From Marisediminitalea aggregata (lineage in GTDB: Bacteria > Pseudomonadota > Gammaproteobacteria > Enterobacterales > Alteromonadaceae): 64,000 bases of DNA. The translations under genes and the position numbers were made by a program. Location of the stretch: NCBI RefSeq assembly GCF_900129565.1, contig NZ_FQWD01000006.1, forward strand, positions 355,651 through 419,650, in the 5' to 3' direction. Under the pieces are notes generated by a model. It was not told where the DNA came from. It ran no database searches and worked only from the letters and a program-made list of their open reading frames with translations. Below, piece by piece: positions 48,973 to 57,259 of this stretch (positions within the stretch are counted from its first letter, which is position 1; each line of letters opens with the position of its first letter).

Positions 48973-49524
48973 TCAGGGTTTATTAAAGGCAGTAATACCC
49001 CAATACTGGCTGGACTTTTGCGTTTGAGTAAAACCACGTTGTCGCAGCTGTTTCCTCATATGTAGATTTATATAACCATGGGCGAAGACAATGACGTTTT
49101 GTTCTGTTTCAGCCAGCGCAATAAGTTGATTAGCTGCACGCTTCGCGCGGATTTTCGCTTCACGGTAAGACTCAAATTTACCGGGTACGCCCACAGTCCA
49201 CAACGCTCTGCAAAGATAAACCCAGGTCCATGCATTCAGCTTGATAGGCAACTTATACCGGGGGATGTCCATTTCACGAAATTGCGACGACTGCAGTGAG
49301 GGCGACCGGTCTAAAGCAATCTCGCAACTGTGCACCGCTCTGGGAAGATCACTGGCAACAGCATAGTAATGTTGATAGTGGTGAAATACGCTCAAATCAG
49401 GCTTGCTGCTCTCGTCAACCAATGAATGGTTGTAACGCTTTACCCAGCGCCCAAAACCAGCGCTATTAACCTTCTGATTTTCAGCGCCAGTCGGCCTTCC
49501 ATGCCTTACTAATACTATGTTCAT
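48973..49524 (-). CDS. Histidine phosphatase family protein
   Basis: The 183-residue protein begins with the catalytic motif VLVRHGRPTG, in which the His forms the phosphohistidine. The second catalytic His lies in VIVFAHGYINLHM. ASDLPRAVHSCEIALD supplies the Arg. Length matches small branch-1 phosphatases. Substrate unknown. Confidence 0.88.
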   Translation of the reverse strand: MNIVLVRHGRPTGAENQKVNSAGFGRWVKRYNHSLVDESSKPDLSVFHHYQHYYAVASDLPRAVHSCEIALDRSPSLQSSQFREMDIPRYKLPIKLNAWTWVYLCRALWTVGVPGKFESYREAKIRAKRAANQLIALAETEQNVIVFAHGYINLHMRKQLRQRGFTQTQKSSQYWGITAFNKP

Positions 49525-49584
49525 TAAATACCTGTACGGCTTTTTACGTTGACTCGTTTCAGCAGCCCATCATAGGGTTATATT

Positions 49585-49887
49585 TTACTCTAGCTTCATA
49601 GGGAAGAACGAATAACCAGCACCGGGTTTACGTCGAAGATAAGTAAACCAATTAACCTTACACATTTCACATAAATAAATCATTGGCGGTGCCGGCTCTC
49701 TCTCTGGGTTTCTCAGTAAATTATGCAGATGAGTATCATTTTTGATTAATTCTACAGCCTTTAATTCGGCCTGCTCCTCATTGCAGGCTTTAACCCATCG
49801 AGTAGTAATAAAGCCAAGTAATTCTTCTTTACCATCAAATTCGATAAAAAAGTTTTCGCCCTCTAACATAACTTGAAAATAACTCAT
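49585..49887 (-). CDS. Small protein of unknown function
   Basis: The 100-residue protein starts with SYFQVMLEGENFFIEFDG and has two CxxC-like cysteines (YLCEMCKVNWF). It resembles cassette-borne proteins by size and style, but no clear attC site adjoins it. No family recognised. Confidence 0.6.
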   Translation of the reverse strand: MSYFQVMLEGENFFIEFDGKEELLGFITTRWVKACNEEQAELKAVELIKNDTHLHNLLRNPEREPAPPMIYLCEMCKVNWFTYLRRKPGAGYSFFPMKLE

Positions 49888-49949
49888 CTCTTCCCTGTAC
49901 CGTTATCACCTATGTGGGTAGCTGAAGCTGCGGATTGTTAGCTGCCCTT

Positions 49950-50426
49950 CTATTCTAAATCTTCATCGTAAATACGAGTAAAGTTCTCAAACTCTGTACC
50001 TATAAGGTCTTTTTCAATAACAAGTTTTGCAATCTCAAAATCGACCACATAGTTGCAGACTTCCATAGTATCACTGCCAATACTGCCGCCGTCACAGTGC
50101 CCTAAACCAGTCCACCCGAGTGTTTCGTTTAGGCGATCCTGAAGCCTTGCTCTTTTATCAAGATCTTCAGGAGTCCCAAAACCATCTGCAGAGTACTCAA
50201 CCATTAGGGTAAACGTCTGATCAACTTCACTGAATCCAATAGCAATTAAATCATCAATTTCCTTTTGAATCGCTTTCTGAGGATTGTGAAACAGGCTCTT
50301 TTTAAGCACTTTACTCTTGCCAGTCGTTCCGAGCTCTCCCCAGTGAACCCGATGAGAACCATCATCATTAGACCAAGTCTCCCAATACTCTTTTTTCTCT
50401 TCAGATAAACGGTAAAGTTTCAGCAT
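49950..50426 (-). CDS. WGR-like domain protein
   Basis: The 158-residue protein has an N-terminal part resembling a WGR domain (HRVHWGELGTTGKSKV, with the WG-GxxG pattern). The C-terminal half is acidic, with LGHCDGGSIGSDTMEV. WGR domains often bind nucleic acids in DNA-damage proteins. The resemblance is partial. GTTATGC just upstream of the ATG resembles an attC core. Confidence 0.55.
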   Translation of the reverse strand: MLKLYRLSEEKKEYWETWSNDDGSHRVHWGELGTTGKSKVLKKSLFHNPQKAIQKEIDDLIAIGFSEVDQTFTLMVEYSADGFGTPEDLDKRARLQDRLNETLGWTGLGHCDGGSIGSDTMEVCNYVVDFEIAKLVIEKDLIGTEFENFTRIYDEDLE

Positions 50427-50449
50427 GATTTGTCATCGTGCATAACAAC

Positions 50450-50944
50450 TCAGCTGTTTTTCAATTTACTAAAGAGGTGGCAATCATAAATGGCCCCCTG
50501 CTTGAAAATGGCATGTTTAAGCACGCCTTCCTGCTGAAATCCTGCTTTCAGCAACAGCTGTTTTGAAGCGTCGTTTGGTGAAAACACATTGGCGAAAATC
50601 CGCACAATATTGGTGTTTGTGAACACATCCTCTACGAGCTGTTCAATTGCGCCCAGCATAATGCCTTTGCGCCAGTGTGCTTGCGCGAGCCAGTAACCTA
50701 TCTCTGCCGAGCGTTCATATTCAAACTCACCTCGATTCACACCAATGCAACCTACCAGCTCGTCGTTAACTGTAATTGCTTTGATTAGACCACTTTTACT
50801 GCCCTCTTCTACCCACCACAGCGCATCCGCCTTGGTATAAGGTTGCGGAATTTTTGTCGACAGAAAAGCGGTTACGTCGCTGTCGTTCAGGATTTCAACC
50901 AACCTTTGGGTATCGTGAAATTGAAAGTCTCTGAGGGTGAACAT
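50450..50944 (-). CDS. GNAT-family acetyltransferase, RimJ/RimL-like
   Basis: The protein has 164 residues from the ATG at 50942-50944; the longer frame to 51178 overlaps the upstream gene. YWLAQAHWRKGIMLGAIEQL is the acetyl-CoA loop and NDASKQLLLKAGFQQEGVL is the final helix-strand, both of RimL type. Substrate is unknown. Confidence 0.88.
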   Translation of the reverse strand: MFTLRDFQFHDTQRLVEILNDSDVTAFLSTKIPQPYTKADALWWVEEGSKSGLIKAITVNDELVGCIGVNRGEFEYERSAEIGYWLAQAHWRKGIMLGAIEQLVEDVFTNTNIVRIFANVFSPNDASKQLLLKAGFQQEGVLKHAIFKQGAIYDCHLFSKLKNS

Positions 50945-50991
50945 ACCTGGTCCATTATTTTTAAGATGAAAACAACACCGCTTGTAGCAAA

Positions 50992-51291
50992 CTAGCTGTT
51001 TACAACAAACACTGCGGCAACGGCAAAAAACCAACAAAGCGACAGAACCAGCACCATTTTGAGCATGCTTGAACTTGCCTTCATCCGAAACAAAGTGAAG
51101 CCTGAATAGACTGCTGGAAGCAATGCGCCAATCTCGCCCAGCGCGAGCCCTTTGACGAGACCAACAACGGGGGCCCATTCGCTTTGAATAAAAACCATTT
51201 CAGTAATGAATGCAAAAACACCCAACGCGATACAGCCTAACAACAAATAAAATGCCCTGTCTTCGCACTTTTTATATTCTGTACTCGTCAT
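50992..51291 (-). CDS. Small three-helix membrane protein
   Basis: The 99-residue protein has about three hydrophobic segments (13-33, 42-62 and 76-98). No family recognised. Confidence 0.6.
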   Translation of the reverse strand: MTSTEYKKCEDRAFYLLLGCIALGVFAFITEMVFIQSEWAPVVGLVKGLALGEIGALLPAVYSGFTLFRMKASSSMLKMVLVLSLCWFFAVAAVFVVNS

Positions 51292-51355
51292 TCTCGGCCT
51301 CCTGCCCTAACCGTCACGCATTGGACTTCAGAATGAAACAAACCAATCGCTTGCG

Positions 51356-52108
51356 TTACTGCCCGTGAACAACAGGCACTATCCAGTCAGCCCATGCCTG
51401 CCATTTAAATACAGTGTGCATTGCAAGTGCTAACAAGCAAAACAAAGCAAACGACAACAACGTGCTGCCATGCAACCGCTTGGTTGTTTTCCAGTCGTAC
51501 ATCATTAAGGTCGCATAAACCATAAACATAATTACAAACATGGAATACCCGGGCAACGCGAGTAAATGAACTGCTCGATTAAGGCCTTCGGGCATCATTT
51601 GAATAGCCGCTGCAATCATAAACCGCTTGTGGTGGGCAGGCTGTTTGACAGATAACACACCCAACACATAAAGCACGGCGAATAGCGTCCATTGAAGGAA
51701 AGCGCCACCAAGAAAGCCGCCAGCCCTAAGCCTGGCCTGAGCGTCGTCGACGCCAAACACGCCAAAACACGCCATCCGCTGATAAAATTCAACGGCCATA
51801 ACCGGACCGGTGATCAATATTCCAATAACCAGAATCACGCTCAGTGTGCCAATGATTTTATGACTGGCGTACTTGCCGGCAGCAGATAAGCGGATTTGAT
51901 TGAGCAGTAACACATACCAGGCCGCACTCATTGCGCCGTGCAGACCTGTCCATAGCGATATTCTGGCAATGTTGTTGGGGTTATTTGTCCAGTTGAGCGC
52001 AAAACCGCCGAAAACCACAACGGTGATGGCAAGGGCAAAGACGCCAAAAAAGCGGTTGTCCAAGGGTGATACCGCCGCTGATTTATTACTCACAATACTA
52101 GACTCCAT
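51356..52108 (-). CDS. Polytopic membrane protein of unknown function
   Basis: The 250-residue protein has about seven hydrophobic segments, with GLHGAMSAAWYVLLLNQIRL and HHKRFMIAAAIQMMPEGLNR between them; the paired His residues could bind heme or metal. No family was recognised with confidence. Confidence 0.6.
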   Translation of the reverse strand: MESSIVSNKSAAVSPLDNRFFGVFALAITVVVFGGFALNWTNNPNNIARISLWTGLHGAMSAAWYVLLLNQIRLSAAGKYASHKIIGTLSVILVIGILITGPVMAVEFYQRMACFGVFGVDDAQARLRAGGFLGGAFLQWTLFAVLYVLGVLSVKQPAHHKRFMIAAAIQMMPEGLNRAVHLLALPGYSMFVIMFMVYATLMMYDWKTTKRLHGSTLLSFALFCLLALAMHTVFKWQAWADWIVPVVHGQ

Positions 52109-52375
52109 GTCAAAAACGTCCTGTTCGCAGGCATTTTAGATATTTTGGCTATTCATAATGCACTGATATTAATACATAAACCAGTTGATTTTGTGACGGA
52201 AACTAAGCAGAACAGGCTCGTAATCGAGTAGAACCTTGTTTAACAACAGTCATCACGCATAGAGGGTTGGAATAATTGGTCCAGTCCCCCTGGCATATAG
52301 AGTCTGCTGAATACTGTTGAAGCCATCCAGCCTGTAAGTCTTCGGAAGGTAGCTCGGATGTTGAACCTCTGGCGA

Positions 52376-52627
52376 TTATTCAGCACCAGGGCCAATACTG
52401 TCAGATACACCACCGCCAAAGGTTTTGTCTTGTGTAACTTGTATATCCTGGCTCCTGTTGAGCAGCCACACGCCTATTGCTGCCAGAAACGGAACCAGCC
52501 AAACCAATAACATTTGTGCGCCTTTCTGGAAAGTATCCAAATCATCACGTTTCATTAAGAATACAGAAACGCTTGCATTCAAAATAAATAGAATTGCCAT
52601 CACGACATACAAAATTTCAACGTCCAT
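52376..52627 (-). CDS. Small membrane protein next to the integron end
   Basis: The 83-residue protein starts at ATG 52625-52627. It has two hydrophobic segments (about 4-23 and 38-58) and the motif LLVWLVPFLAAIGVWLL. It is the first gene outside the attC array. The 52140-52375 gap on its left shows no recognisable feature. Confidence 0.55.
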   Translation of the reverse strand: MDVEILYVVMAILFILNASVSVFLMKRDDLDTFQKGAQMLLVWLVPFLAAIGVWLLNRSQDIQVTQDKTFGGGVSDSIGPGAE

Positions 52628-52771
52628 TGAATCACCTCTTCCTGGCGAGATCTTTAAAAATGGAACTCTTCTCGAATTAAAACTCAACACTACCAATAAT
52701 CGCTAGCAGGCCAATCGGGAACAATAGAACCCACTGCAGCAACTTCATCAAAGCCTTAGCTTGAATAAGTA

Positions 52772-52859
52772 GTGATGCCTGCGCATAAACAGAAAAAAAC
52801 ATGGCGCTATACACCTATGGAGCGCCATGTTTGTGTCCCTCTTGAGCGCTTTGTTAGAC
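52772..52859 (-). repeat. attC 1, leftmost, degenerate
   Basis: The R'' core (GTTAGAC on plus) is intact. Stems ACATGGCGC and GCGCCATGT are clear, but the R' end reads GTGATGC on the plus strand instead of a form matching GTTRRRY, so it may no longer recombine. It marks the end of the array. Confidence 0.75.
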
Positions 52860-52878
52860 ATCTTCGTCAACCGCTGCA

Positions 52879-53313
52879 TCAAAAGATGCCTGGCATTTGC
52901 TCTTCGCATGTTTCCAGAGCAATTATGTCTTGTTCATTCCATTGGTCTAATCGATTTAAAACACTGGTATAGCATGCAGAAGCTCTGACATTAATTGCTA
53001 AATAAGTATTGTCCCAACGTTCCAGTGAACAATCTAATTCACGAATTATTTTGATGTATTTTTCTTGTTGTTCCCTAGTTACTTTTTTGTCGAAAATAAT
53101 TCTAAGGGTGCTATTGCCACTTCTTTTAACCACTTTCTCAATTTCCAAGATTCCGTCTTCGTCGGGTTTAGCTTCAACCTCATCTTTAAAATTGAGTGAA
53201 TAAGAGAAAAATGGGACGTTTTCTAAACGATAGATATTACTACCGAGAGGCTCGGCCCACATCGATTCCCCACCAATCATCCAATGGTTTGGAAGAGAAA
53301 CATGCACTTTCAT
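52879..53313 (-). CDS. Cassette gene, DUF4265-family protein
   Basis: The protein has 144 residues from the ATG at 53311-53313; a GTG at 53346 lies inside the neighbouring attC. VSLPNHWMIGGESMWAEPLG, followed by VPFFSYSLNFKDEVEAK, is the DUF4265 pattern. VVKRSGNSTLRIIF is also typical. This is a family of unknown function often found in cassettes. Its 3' end is attC 1. Confidence 0.82.
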   Translation of the reverse strand: MKVHVSLPNHWMIGGESMWAEPLGSNIYRLENVPFFSYSLNFKDEVEAKPDEDGILEIEKVVKRSGNSTLRIIFDKKVTREQQEKYIKIIRELDCSLERWDNTYLAINVRASACYTSVLNRLDQWNEQDIIALETCEEQMPGIF

Positions 53314-53337
53314 TAAACCGTCGTTATTCACTCTGAT

Positions 53338-53451
53338 GCCTAACACCTAAGTAAGGGGCAAATACACGTAGGCTAAAATTGGAACGAAGCGACTGAACCT
53401 ACGTGTATTTGTCCCAGCAAGTTTGCGAGCGAGTTTAAGCGCTTGTTAGCT
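53338..53451 (-). repeat. attC 2
   Basis: Cores GCCTAAC and GTTAGCT on the plus strand, with stems CACGTAGG...CCTACGTG and a loop containing GGAACGAAGCG. It ends the CPBP cassette. Confidence 0.9.
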
Positions 53452-54145
53452 CAGCACCTTGCGCCTTCCTTGCGATAAATGCGACTGACCCCGAGTACAC
53501 ATCCATAAATATGTGCGCCAATATAGCAACAACAATACTTTCGAAATACAAATATATACCGCATAGCAAAACACCCACAACAGCTGTTTTTATGACATGC
53601 TTCCAACCAAGATATATATGCCAAAAGCCGAAAATGATGCTACTACCAATAACGGCAACTAGCCCGCCTGTATGTTGCTCAATGAAGCTAAACAAATACC
53701 AACGGAAAATAAGCTCTTCGCACACACCAGCACTAAATGAGACCAGCAATGTAAAAAATAAAAACTCTTTACGTGATGATGGCAGTATTTCTACAAATGA
53801 CTCGCCACCGTCTTCAAATGCGTTTAAAACCTGAAGTCTGACACTTTTATCTTTATTGATTGAATAAAGCACATATTTCATATATGCAATAAACACCGCA
53901 AACATAAAGAGCGCCAAATAACCTTTCCAAGTAGTAGACGGTAGGTATTGTGGAGGTTCTATTTTTAAGACACCATTTAAAAAGCAAAAAAATAAGAATC
54001 CAGTGACAGCCCACAACATGAAAGAAGTTTTTACGTATTCGGTACACTTATTTCTACATTTATATTTTTCCAAGACTAAATCGAACAATGGAAATAGAAG
54101 TATTGTAGACAGAAATGCAATTTCCATCGTTTGCACTGCAATCAT
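53435..54145 (-). CDS. Cassette gene, CPBP-family intramembrane protease (Abi)
   Basis: This 236-residue protein has six to eight membrane segments. The CPBP motif 1 is EELIFRW (Glu143, Glu144, Arg148), motif 2 is FGFWHIYLG (His176), and motif 3 is HIFMD (His211, Asp215). All catalytic positions are present. CPBP proteases act on membrane substrates and some protect bacteria from bacteriocins; that role is inferred. Its stop lies inside attC 2. A second possible start is at 54127. Confidence 0.85.
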   Translation of the reverse strand: MIAVQTMEIAFLSTILLFPLFDLVLEKYKCRNKCTEYVKTSFMLWAVTGFLFFCFLNGVLKIEPPQYLPSTTWKGYLALFMFAVFIAYMKYVLYSINKDKSVRLQVLNAFEDGGESFVEILPSSRKEFLFFTLLVSFSAGVCEELIFRWYLFSFIEQHTGGLVAVIGSSIIFGFWHIYLGWKHVIKTAVVGVLLCGIYLYFESIVVAILAHIFMDVYSGSVAFIARKAQGAELTSA

Positions 54146-54155
54146 CCTTGTGTAG

Positions 54156-54238
54156 AGCTAAATTTTCACTAACGGGCGCAAGAACGCAGGGTATAATGGC
54201 GAAGCCGCCCCGCGGGCGACATAATTTTTTTGTTAAGT
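54156..54238 (-). repeat. attC 3, degenerate R' core
   Basis: The R'' core on the plus strand is GTTAAGT. Internal arms and the loop with GGCGAAGCC are clear. The other core reads AGCTAAA (54156-54162) instead of ACCTAAC-like, so the G-TT cleavage site is lost. Confidence 0.75.
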
Positions 54239-54248
54239 ACTTGTGCCA

Positions 54249-54596
54249 TTACCACACTACAACTTTTTTTGGCTCAAAGCCACTAACCATACAACTACCC
54301 AACACTAGTTCGCCGCGTTCAGCAGCTGTAAATGCCTCTTCTGTGGGAAAGCCCATTACATAGTGCACAATTTTTGGTGGTCCATTCAAGTCGATAAACG
54401 TGAAGTCTAAAGGGATAAGGCGTCGAAACAATGAATACAAACCAGGCGATAACTTTAGTTTTTTGATTTCTTCTAAAAATGAAAGCAGCGATAAAAACAA
54501 ATAAGCATAAAAAGCCTAGATTACGATAAGCCAAAAAGCTCCATAAGATACTACTGAGAACAAGAATCGTTTTGCTTCTTTACTTTGAAAAATCAT
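54249..54596 (-). pseudogene. Cassette gene broken by an in-frame amber codon
   Basis: The frame runs from an ATG at 54594-54596, seventeen bases past the attC 4 core, and reads 115 codons to a stop. Codon 27 is TAG at 54516-54518. Without it the protein would have two N-terminal membrane segments, then FTFIDLNGPPK, GFPTEEAFTAAERGEL and a C-terminal PKKVVVW. The part after the amber codon could be restarted at a TTG at 54500. The conserved C-terminal part is intact, so the loss is recent or the codon is read through. Function unknown. Confidence 0.7.
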
Positions 54597-54612
54597 GTGA
54601 ATCTACATCAGC

Positions 54613-54720
54613 ACCTAACGGCCCAACAACGGGCGCTGGCACGTAGGGCACAATAGCGAAGCGGCCGTGCGAGCTTGCGTCCCAGCGAGCGAAGCGAGAG
54701 CCTTGAGTGGTTTGTTATGT
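54613..54720 (-). repeat. attC 4
   Basis: Cores ACCTAAC and GTTATGT on the plus strand; arms CACGTAGGG and CCGTGCG with a CAATAGCGAAGCGG loop. It ends the 130-residue cassette gene, whose stop codon lies in the core. Confidence 0.9.
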
Positions 54721-55107
54721 CCGTTTTCCAAAATCATCCTTGAATTTCTTAAATTTGAATTCGTTTATAGAGATGAGGATCGTAGCATAAGCGATAACAA
54801 CAATAACTGCTCCCATAATTTGTTGGTTCTGAGACCATTCTAGGTATTGCATGATTCTAAATGTAACAAACATGACAATTACACCGCGGAAAAGCATCCA
54901 GACCTGAGACTTATCTTCTTTGTACTCATTGTATAATTCTCGCATTGCATTATCGGATTCCACCGCTTGAATATGAGCAGCCTTTGAAGGGTGTTTTTCA
55001 ATCGTATCCAAGAGTAGTGAATAGCGTTCGGGAAATTTTTCCTTGTCTAAGCTTTCCTTAATGTCATACAGATCTTCTAAATCATATTTAGAGAAATCGG
55101 GCTCCAT
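54715..55107 (-). CDS. Cassette gene, membrane protein of unknown function
   Basis: The protein has 130 residues from the ATG at 55105-55107, which follows CTAGGAGAAA. An acidic cytoplasmic region (1-75; KYDLEDLYDIKESLDKEKF) precedes two membrane segments (about 78-95 and 100-116). The stop codon TAA is part of the attC R'' core. No family recognised. Confidence 0.75.
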   Translation of the reverse strand: MEPDFSKYDLEDLYDIKESLDKEKFPERYSLLLDTIEKHPSKAAHIQAVESDNAMRELYNEYKEDKSQVWMLFRGVIVMFVTFRIMQYLEWSQNQQIMGAVIVVIAYATILISINEFKFKKFKDDFGKRT

Positions 55108-55120
55108 TTTTTCTCCTAGG

Positions 55121-55237
55121 ACATAACGGCCCACAAAACGGGCAAAAATACGTAGGCTATACTATTGAGTGAAGCGAAGGGAGCCTACGTGTTTTTGTCG
55201 CAGAGAGCTTACGAGCGAGTTTATGCGATTGTTAGGT
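55121..55237 (-). repeat. attC 5
   Basis: Cores ACATAAC and GTTAGGT on the plus strand; arms ATACGTAGGCT and AGCCTACGT with a loop holding GTGAAGCGAAGGG. Confidence 0.9.
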
Positions 55238-55240
55238 TAA

Positions 55241-55576
55241 CTACTCTAAAAAAGCGCCTTGCAGCAAGAGCCTATTAACATTGTGATGTATGACTACAAG
55301 CCCAATGGCGCAAATTGCAAGAAACACAATTGTTGCCAAAATATACTCTACCCAAGCTAACCACTTAATTCTATTTTTATGCTCGAGAATTAACTCTTTT
55401 CTGTAAGCGCTTGATAGTAGAAAAGGCCAAGCAAGATATACAAAGCGAGGTCCGCTGGCTAATTCTGCAAAAAAATCTAAAACGTCGCCTAAAACGGGAA
55501 TTCTGGATAGCACGATAGCTACAGCGAGAAATACCCCGAAAACAAGTAAGCTAATTACAGCAACCAAAATTTCCAT
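55241..55576 (-). CDS. Cassette gene, small membrane protein
   Basis: The 111-residue protein has about three hydrophobic segments (3-24, 40-55 and 75-96). No family recognised. The ATG lies near the attC 6 core. Confidence 0.7.
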   Translation of the reverse strand: MEILVAVISLLVFGVFLAVAIVLSRIPVLGDVLDFFAELASGPRFVYLAWPFLLSSAYRKELILEHKNRIKWLAWVEYILATIVFLAICAIGLVVIHHNVNRLLLQGAFLE

Positions 55577-55586
55577 TTATAGGTTT

Positions 55587-55701
55587 ACCTACCCCCACTT
55601 AGGGGCACAAATACGCAGGCTATAATACGGAGCGAAGCGGAGGGAGCCTGCGTATTTGTGTCCCAACAAGCGCCAGCGAGTGCCTACAGTGGATTGTTAT
55701 G
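55587..55701 (-). repeat. attC 6, altered R' core
   Basis: The R'' core is GTTATGC, but the R' core reads ACCTACC on plus (GGTAGGT on minus) so G-TT is changed. Arms ATACGCAGGCT and AGCCTGCGTAT with an AGCGAAGCGG loop are clear. Confidence 0.8.
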
Positions 55702-56061
55702 CACGTCTTTGCCTGATACGTAATCTGTGTATAGCAATAGCCCCAATACTGCCACCAGGCCAAGCAAAAATAAACTAGAAGCACTGATTGACCTAGTAGC
55801 CATTGAATATACGGAAACTGCACACAAAAGAAACACATGAGCTGAGCAAACAATATATGACCATCGTTTTCTTCGTTTTAGGGCAGACACTGAAATGATG
55901 TTAGCTAGTAATAGCAATGCAAATAAAGCCGCAGTTTTTGGAATAGCATCGACATTTATAAAGTCAACGGCGACCAACGTCGTTAGCGAGAGGATAAGCA
56001 GACCTGAAATAATGGCGTAGACAACAGAGAGAAAATTAAAGGCCAAAACAACCTGTCTCAT
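55684..56061 (-). CDS. Cassette gene, four-helix membrane protein
   Basis: The 125-residue protein has four hydrophobic segments (about 8-30, 42-58, 68-85 and 92-112). The ATG has a GAGGTGA ribosome site. No family recognised. The stop codon lies within attC 6. Confidence 0.72.
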   Translation of the reverse strand: MRQVVLAFNFLSVVYAIISGLLILSLTTLVAVDFINVDAIPKTAALFALLLLANIISVSALKRRKRWSYIVCSAHVFLLCAVSVYSMATRSISASSLFLLGLVAVLGLLLYTDYVSGKDVHNNPL

Positions 56062-56083
56062 GGTTCACCTCATTCCTTAAAGT

Positions 56084-56172
56084 GCATAACGAGCGCATAT
56101 GCGTAGGGCAAAATAGCGAAGCGGCCCTGCGTGTTTGTGTCCCAGCGAAGCGCGTTTATTGGTTTGTTATAT
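56084..56172 (-). repeat. attC 7
   Basis: Cores GCATAAC and GTTATAT on the plus strand; short stem with an AATAGCGAAGCGG loop. Confidence 0.88.
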
Positions 56173-56568
56173 GCTTCCGCATAACAACTTTCCGTGCGAA
56201 ATCTTTTCAAGCTTTTTGGACACTCGAACAGACACAATGATTTCATTAAACAAGTGCTCAGTGTATACATCATGAGAAATAATTCTCACCTGATGACCTA
56301 TAAAACTATTCTTCTTTGATAGTTTCAGTTCGTCCAAATCAAGCACAAGGCCAAAACTTGGAAAGCTGCTCAAAAGCCATAAATTATCGCTACCAACTAC
56401 AAATTGAACATTGTATTTCCGCACGTCAATTTCCGCCACACCCGAGAACTTTTCGCCTTTGACGCCATTCATTGCTTCTTTCCTAAGAAAACCACTCGCA
56501 CCGAGATTGATAGAAATCAGCCCGAGAAGACTGGAAGCTAACCCCAGTATAGGAACCAAATAATCCAA
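56167..56568 (-). CDS. Cassette gene, protein with N-terminal membrane helix
   Basis: The 133-residue protein starts with TTG at 56566-56568, eight bases past AAGGA. An N-terminal hydrophobic segment (4-22) precedes a mixed domain (VQFVVGSDNLWLLSSF). The stop codon TAA forms part of the R'' core of attC 7. No family recognised. Confidence 0.65.
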   Translation of the reverse strand: MDYLVPILGLASSLLGLISINLGASGFLRKEAMNGVKGEKFSGVAEIDVRKYNVQFVVGSDNLWLLSSFPSFGLVLDLDELKLSKKNSFIGHQVRIISHDVYTEHLFNEIIVSVRVSKKLEKISHGKLLCGSI

Positions 56569-56592
56569 AAATAAATCCTTAGTATTTCAAAG

Positions 56593-56694
56593 GCATATAG
56601 CACCCTAAGAAGGGTAAATTACATGTGGGTTAAAATACGGAGCGAAGCGACGAGAGCCCACATGTAATTGTCCCACTTGCTTGGCTTGTTATGC
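56593..56694 (-). repeat. attC 8, altered R' core
   Basis: The R'' core is GTTATGC. The R' region reads GCATATAGCACC on the plus strand, so no canonical core is found. Arms ACATGTGGGTT and GCCCACATGT are clear. Confidence 0.78.
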
Positions 56695-56695
56695 A

Positions 56696-57145
56696 TCATT
56701 CAACGAGAGAAACTGCCCCGTCATCATACTTTGATATTTTCACCGTATATACTTTGCTTTTCCACGCCTTACGTGATTCTGGAGAAACGTTTGCATGTTC
56801 TAAAGTTGTGCTGACTGAAAGTAAATAAAAATTATCTTTTTCAACAAAATCAATAAATTTCCAACCTTTTGATTTTGGTAATTCATATAACGCTGGGACT
56901 TCGTATAGATCTCCGTTACTTACGATTACAAAAAGTCTCGCGTTAGGGCAAGACTCAAAAAGGCCACCGCACTCTGATATTTCCTCCCATGTTTCGATAA
57001 CCAAAACATTCGGGAAAGTGTTACTTTTAAATACAACTTCAGATGTGGAAAGAATCAGGGCTAGCTCTAAATTTTCACTTTTGCTCAAAGTTTCTGCATG
57101 TACCTGAATAGAGTAGAAAAGAGCTAACCAAACTAAAAATTTCAC
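56696..57145 (-). CDS. Cassette gene, secreted protein of unknown function
   Basis: The protein has 149 residues from a GTG at 57143-57145, eight bases past AAGGA; a longer frame is inside the attC. A signal peptide ends near IQVHA. The body has paired Cys (CGGLFESCPN) and is beta-rich. No family recognised. Confidence 0.72.
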   Translation of the reverse strand: MKFLVWLALFYSIQVHAETLSKSENLELALILSTSEVVFKSNTFPNVLVIETWEEISECGGLFESCPNARLFVIVSNGDLYEVPALYELPKSKGWKFIDFVEKDNFYLLSVSTTLEHANVSPESRKAWKSKVYTVKISKYDDGAVSLVE

Positions 57146-57160
57146 GAAATGTCCTTGGAT

Positions 57161-57259
57161 GCATAACGCCCGCATAACGGGCAAAAATACGTAGGGTACA
57201 ATTACGAGCGAAGCGAGAGAGCCTACGTGTTAGTGTCCCGCTGACTTGGTTTGTTAGGT
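57161..57259 (-). repeat. attC 9
   Basis: Cores GCATAAC and GTTAGGT on the plus strand; arms TACGTAGGGT and CCTACGTG with a loop holding ACGAGCGAAGCGAG. Confidence 0.9.

Noticed and set aside
49888..49949. Possible attC with GCTAAC and GATAAC cores
   Set aside because: The span is only about 60 bases and lacks the paired arms and the AGCGAAGCG-type loop.
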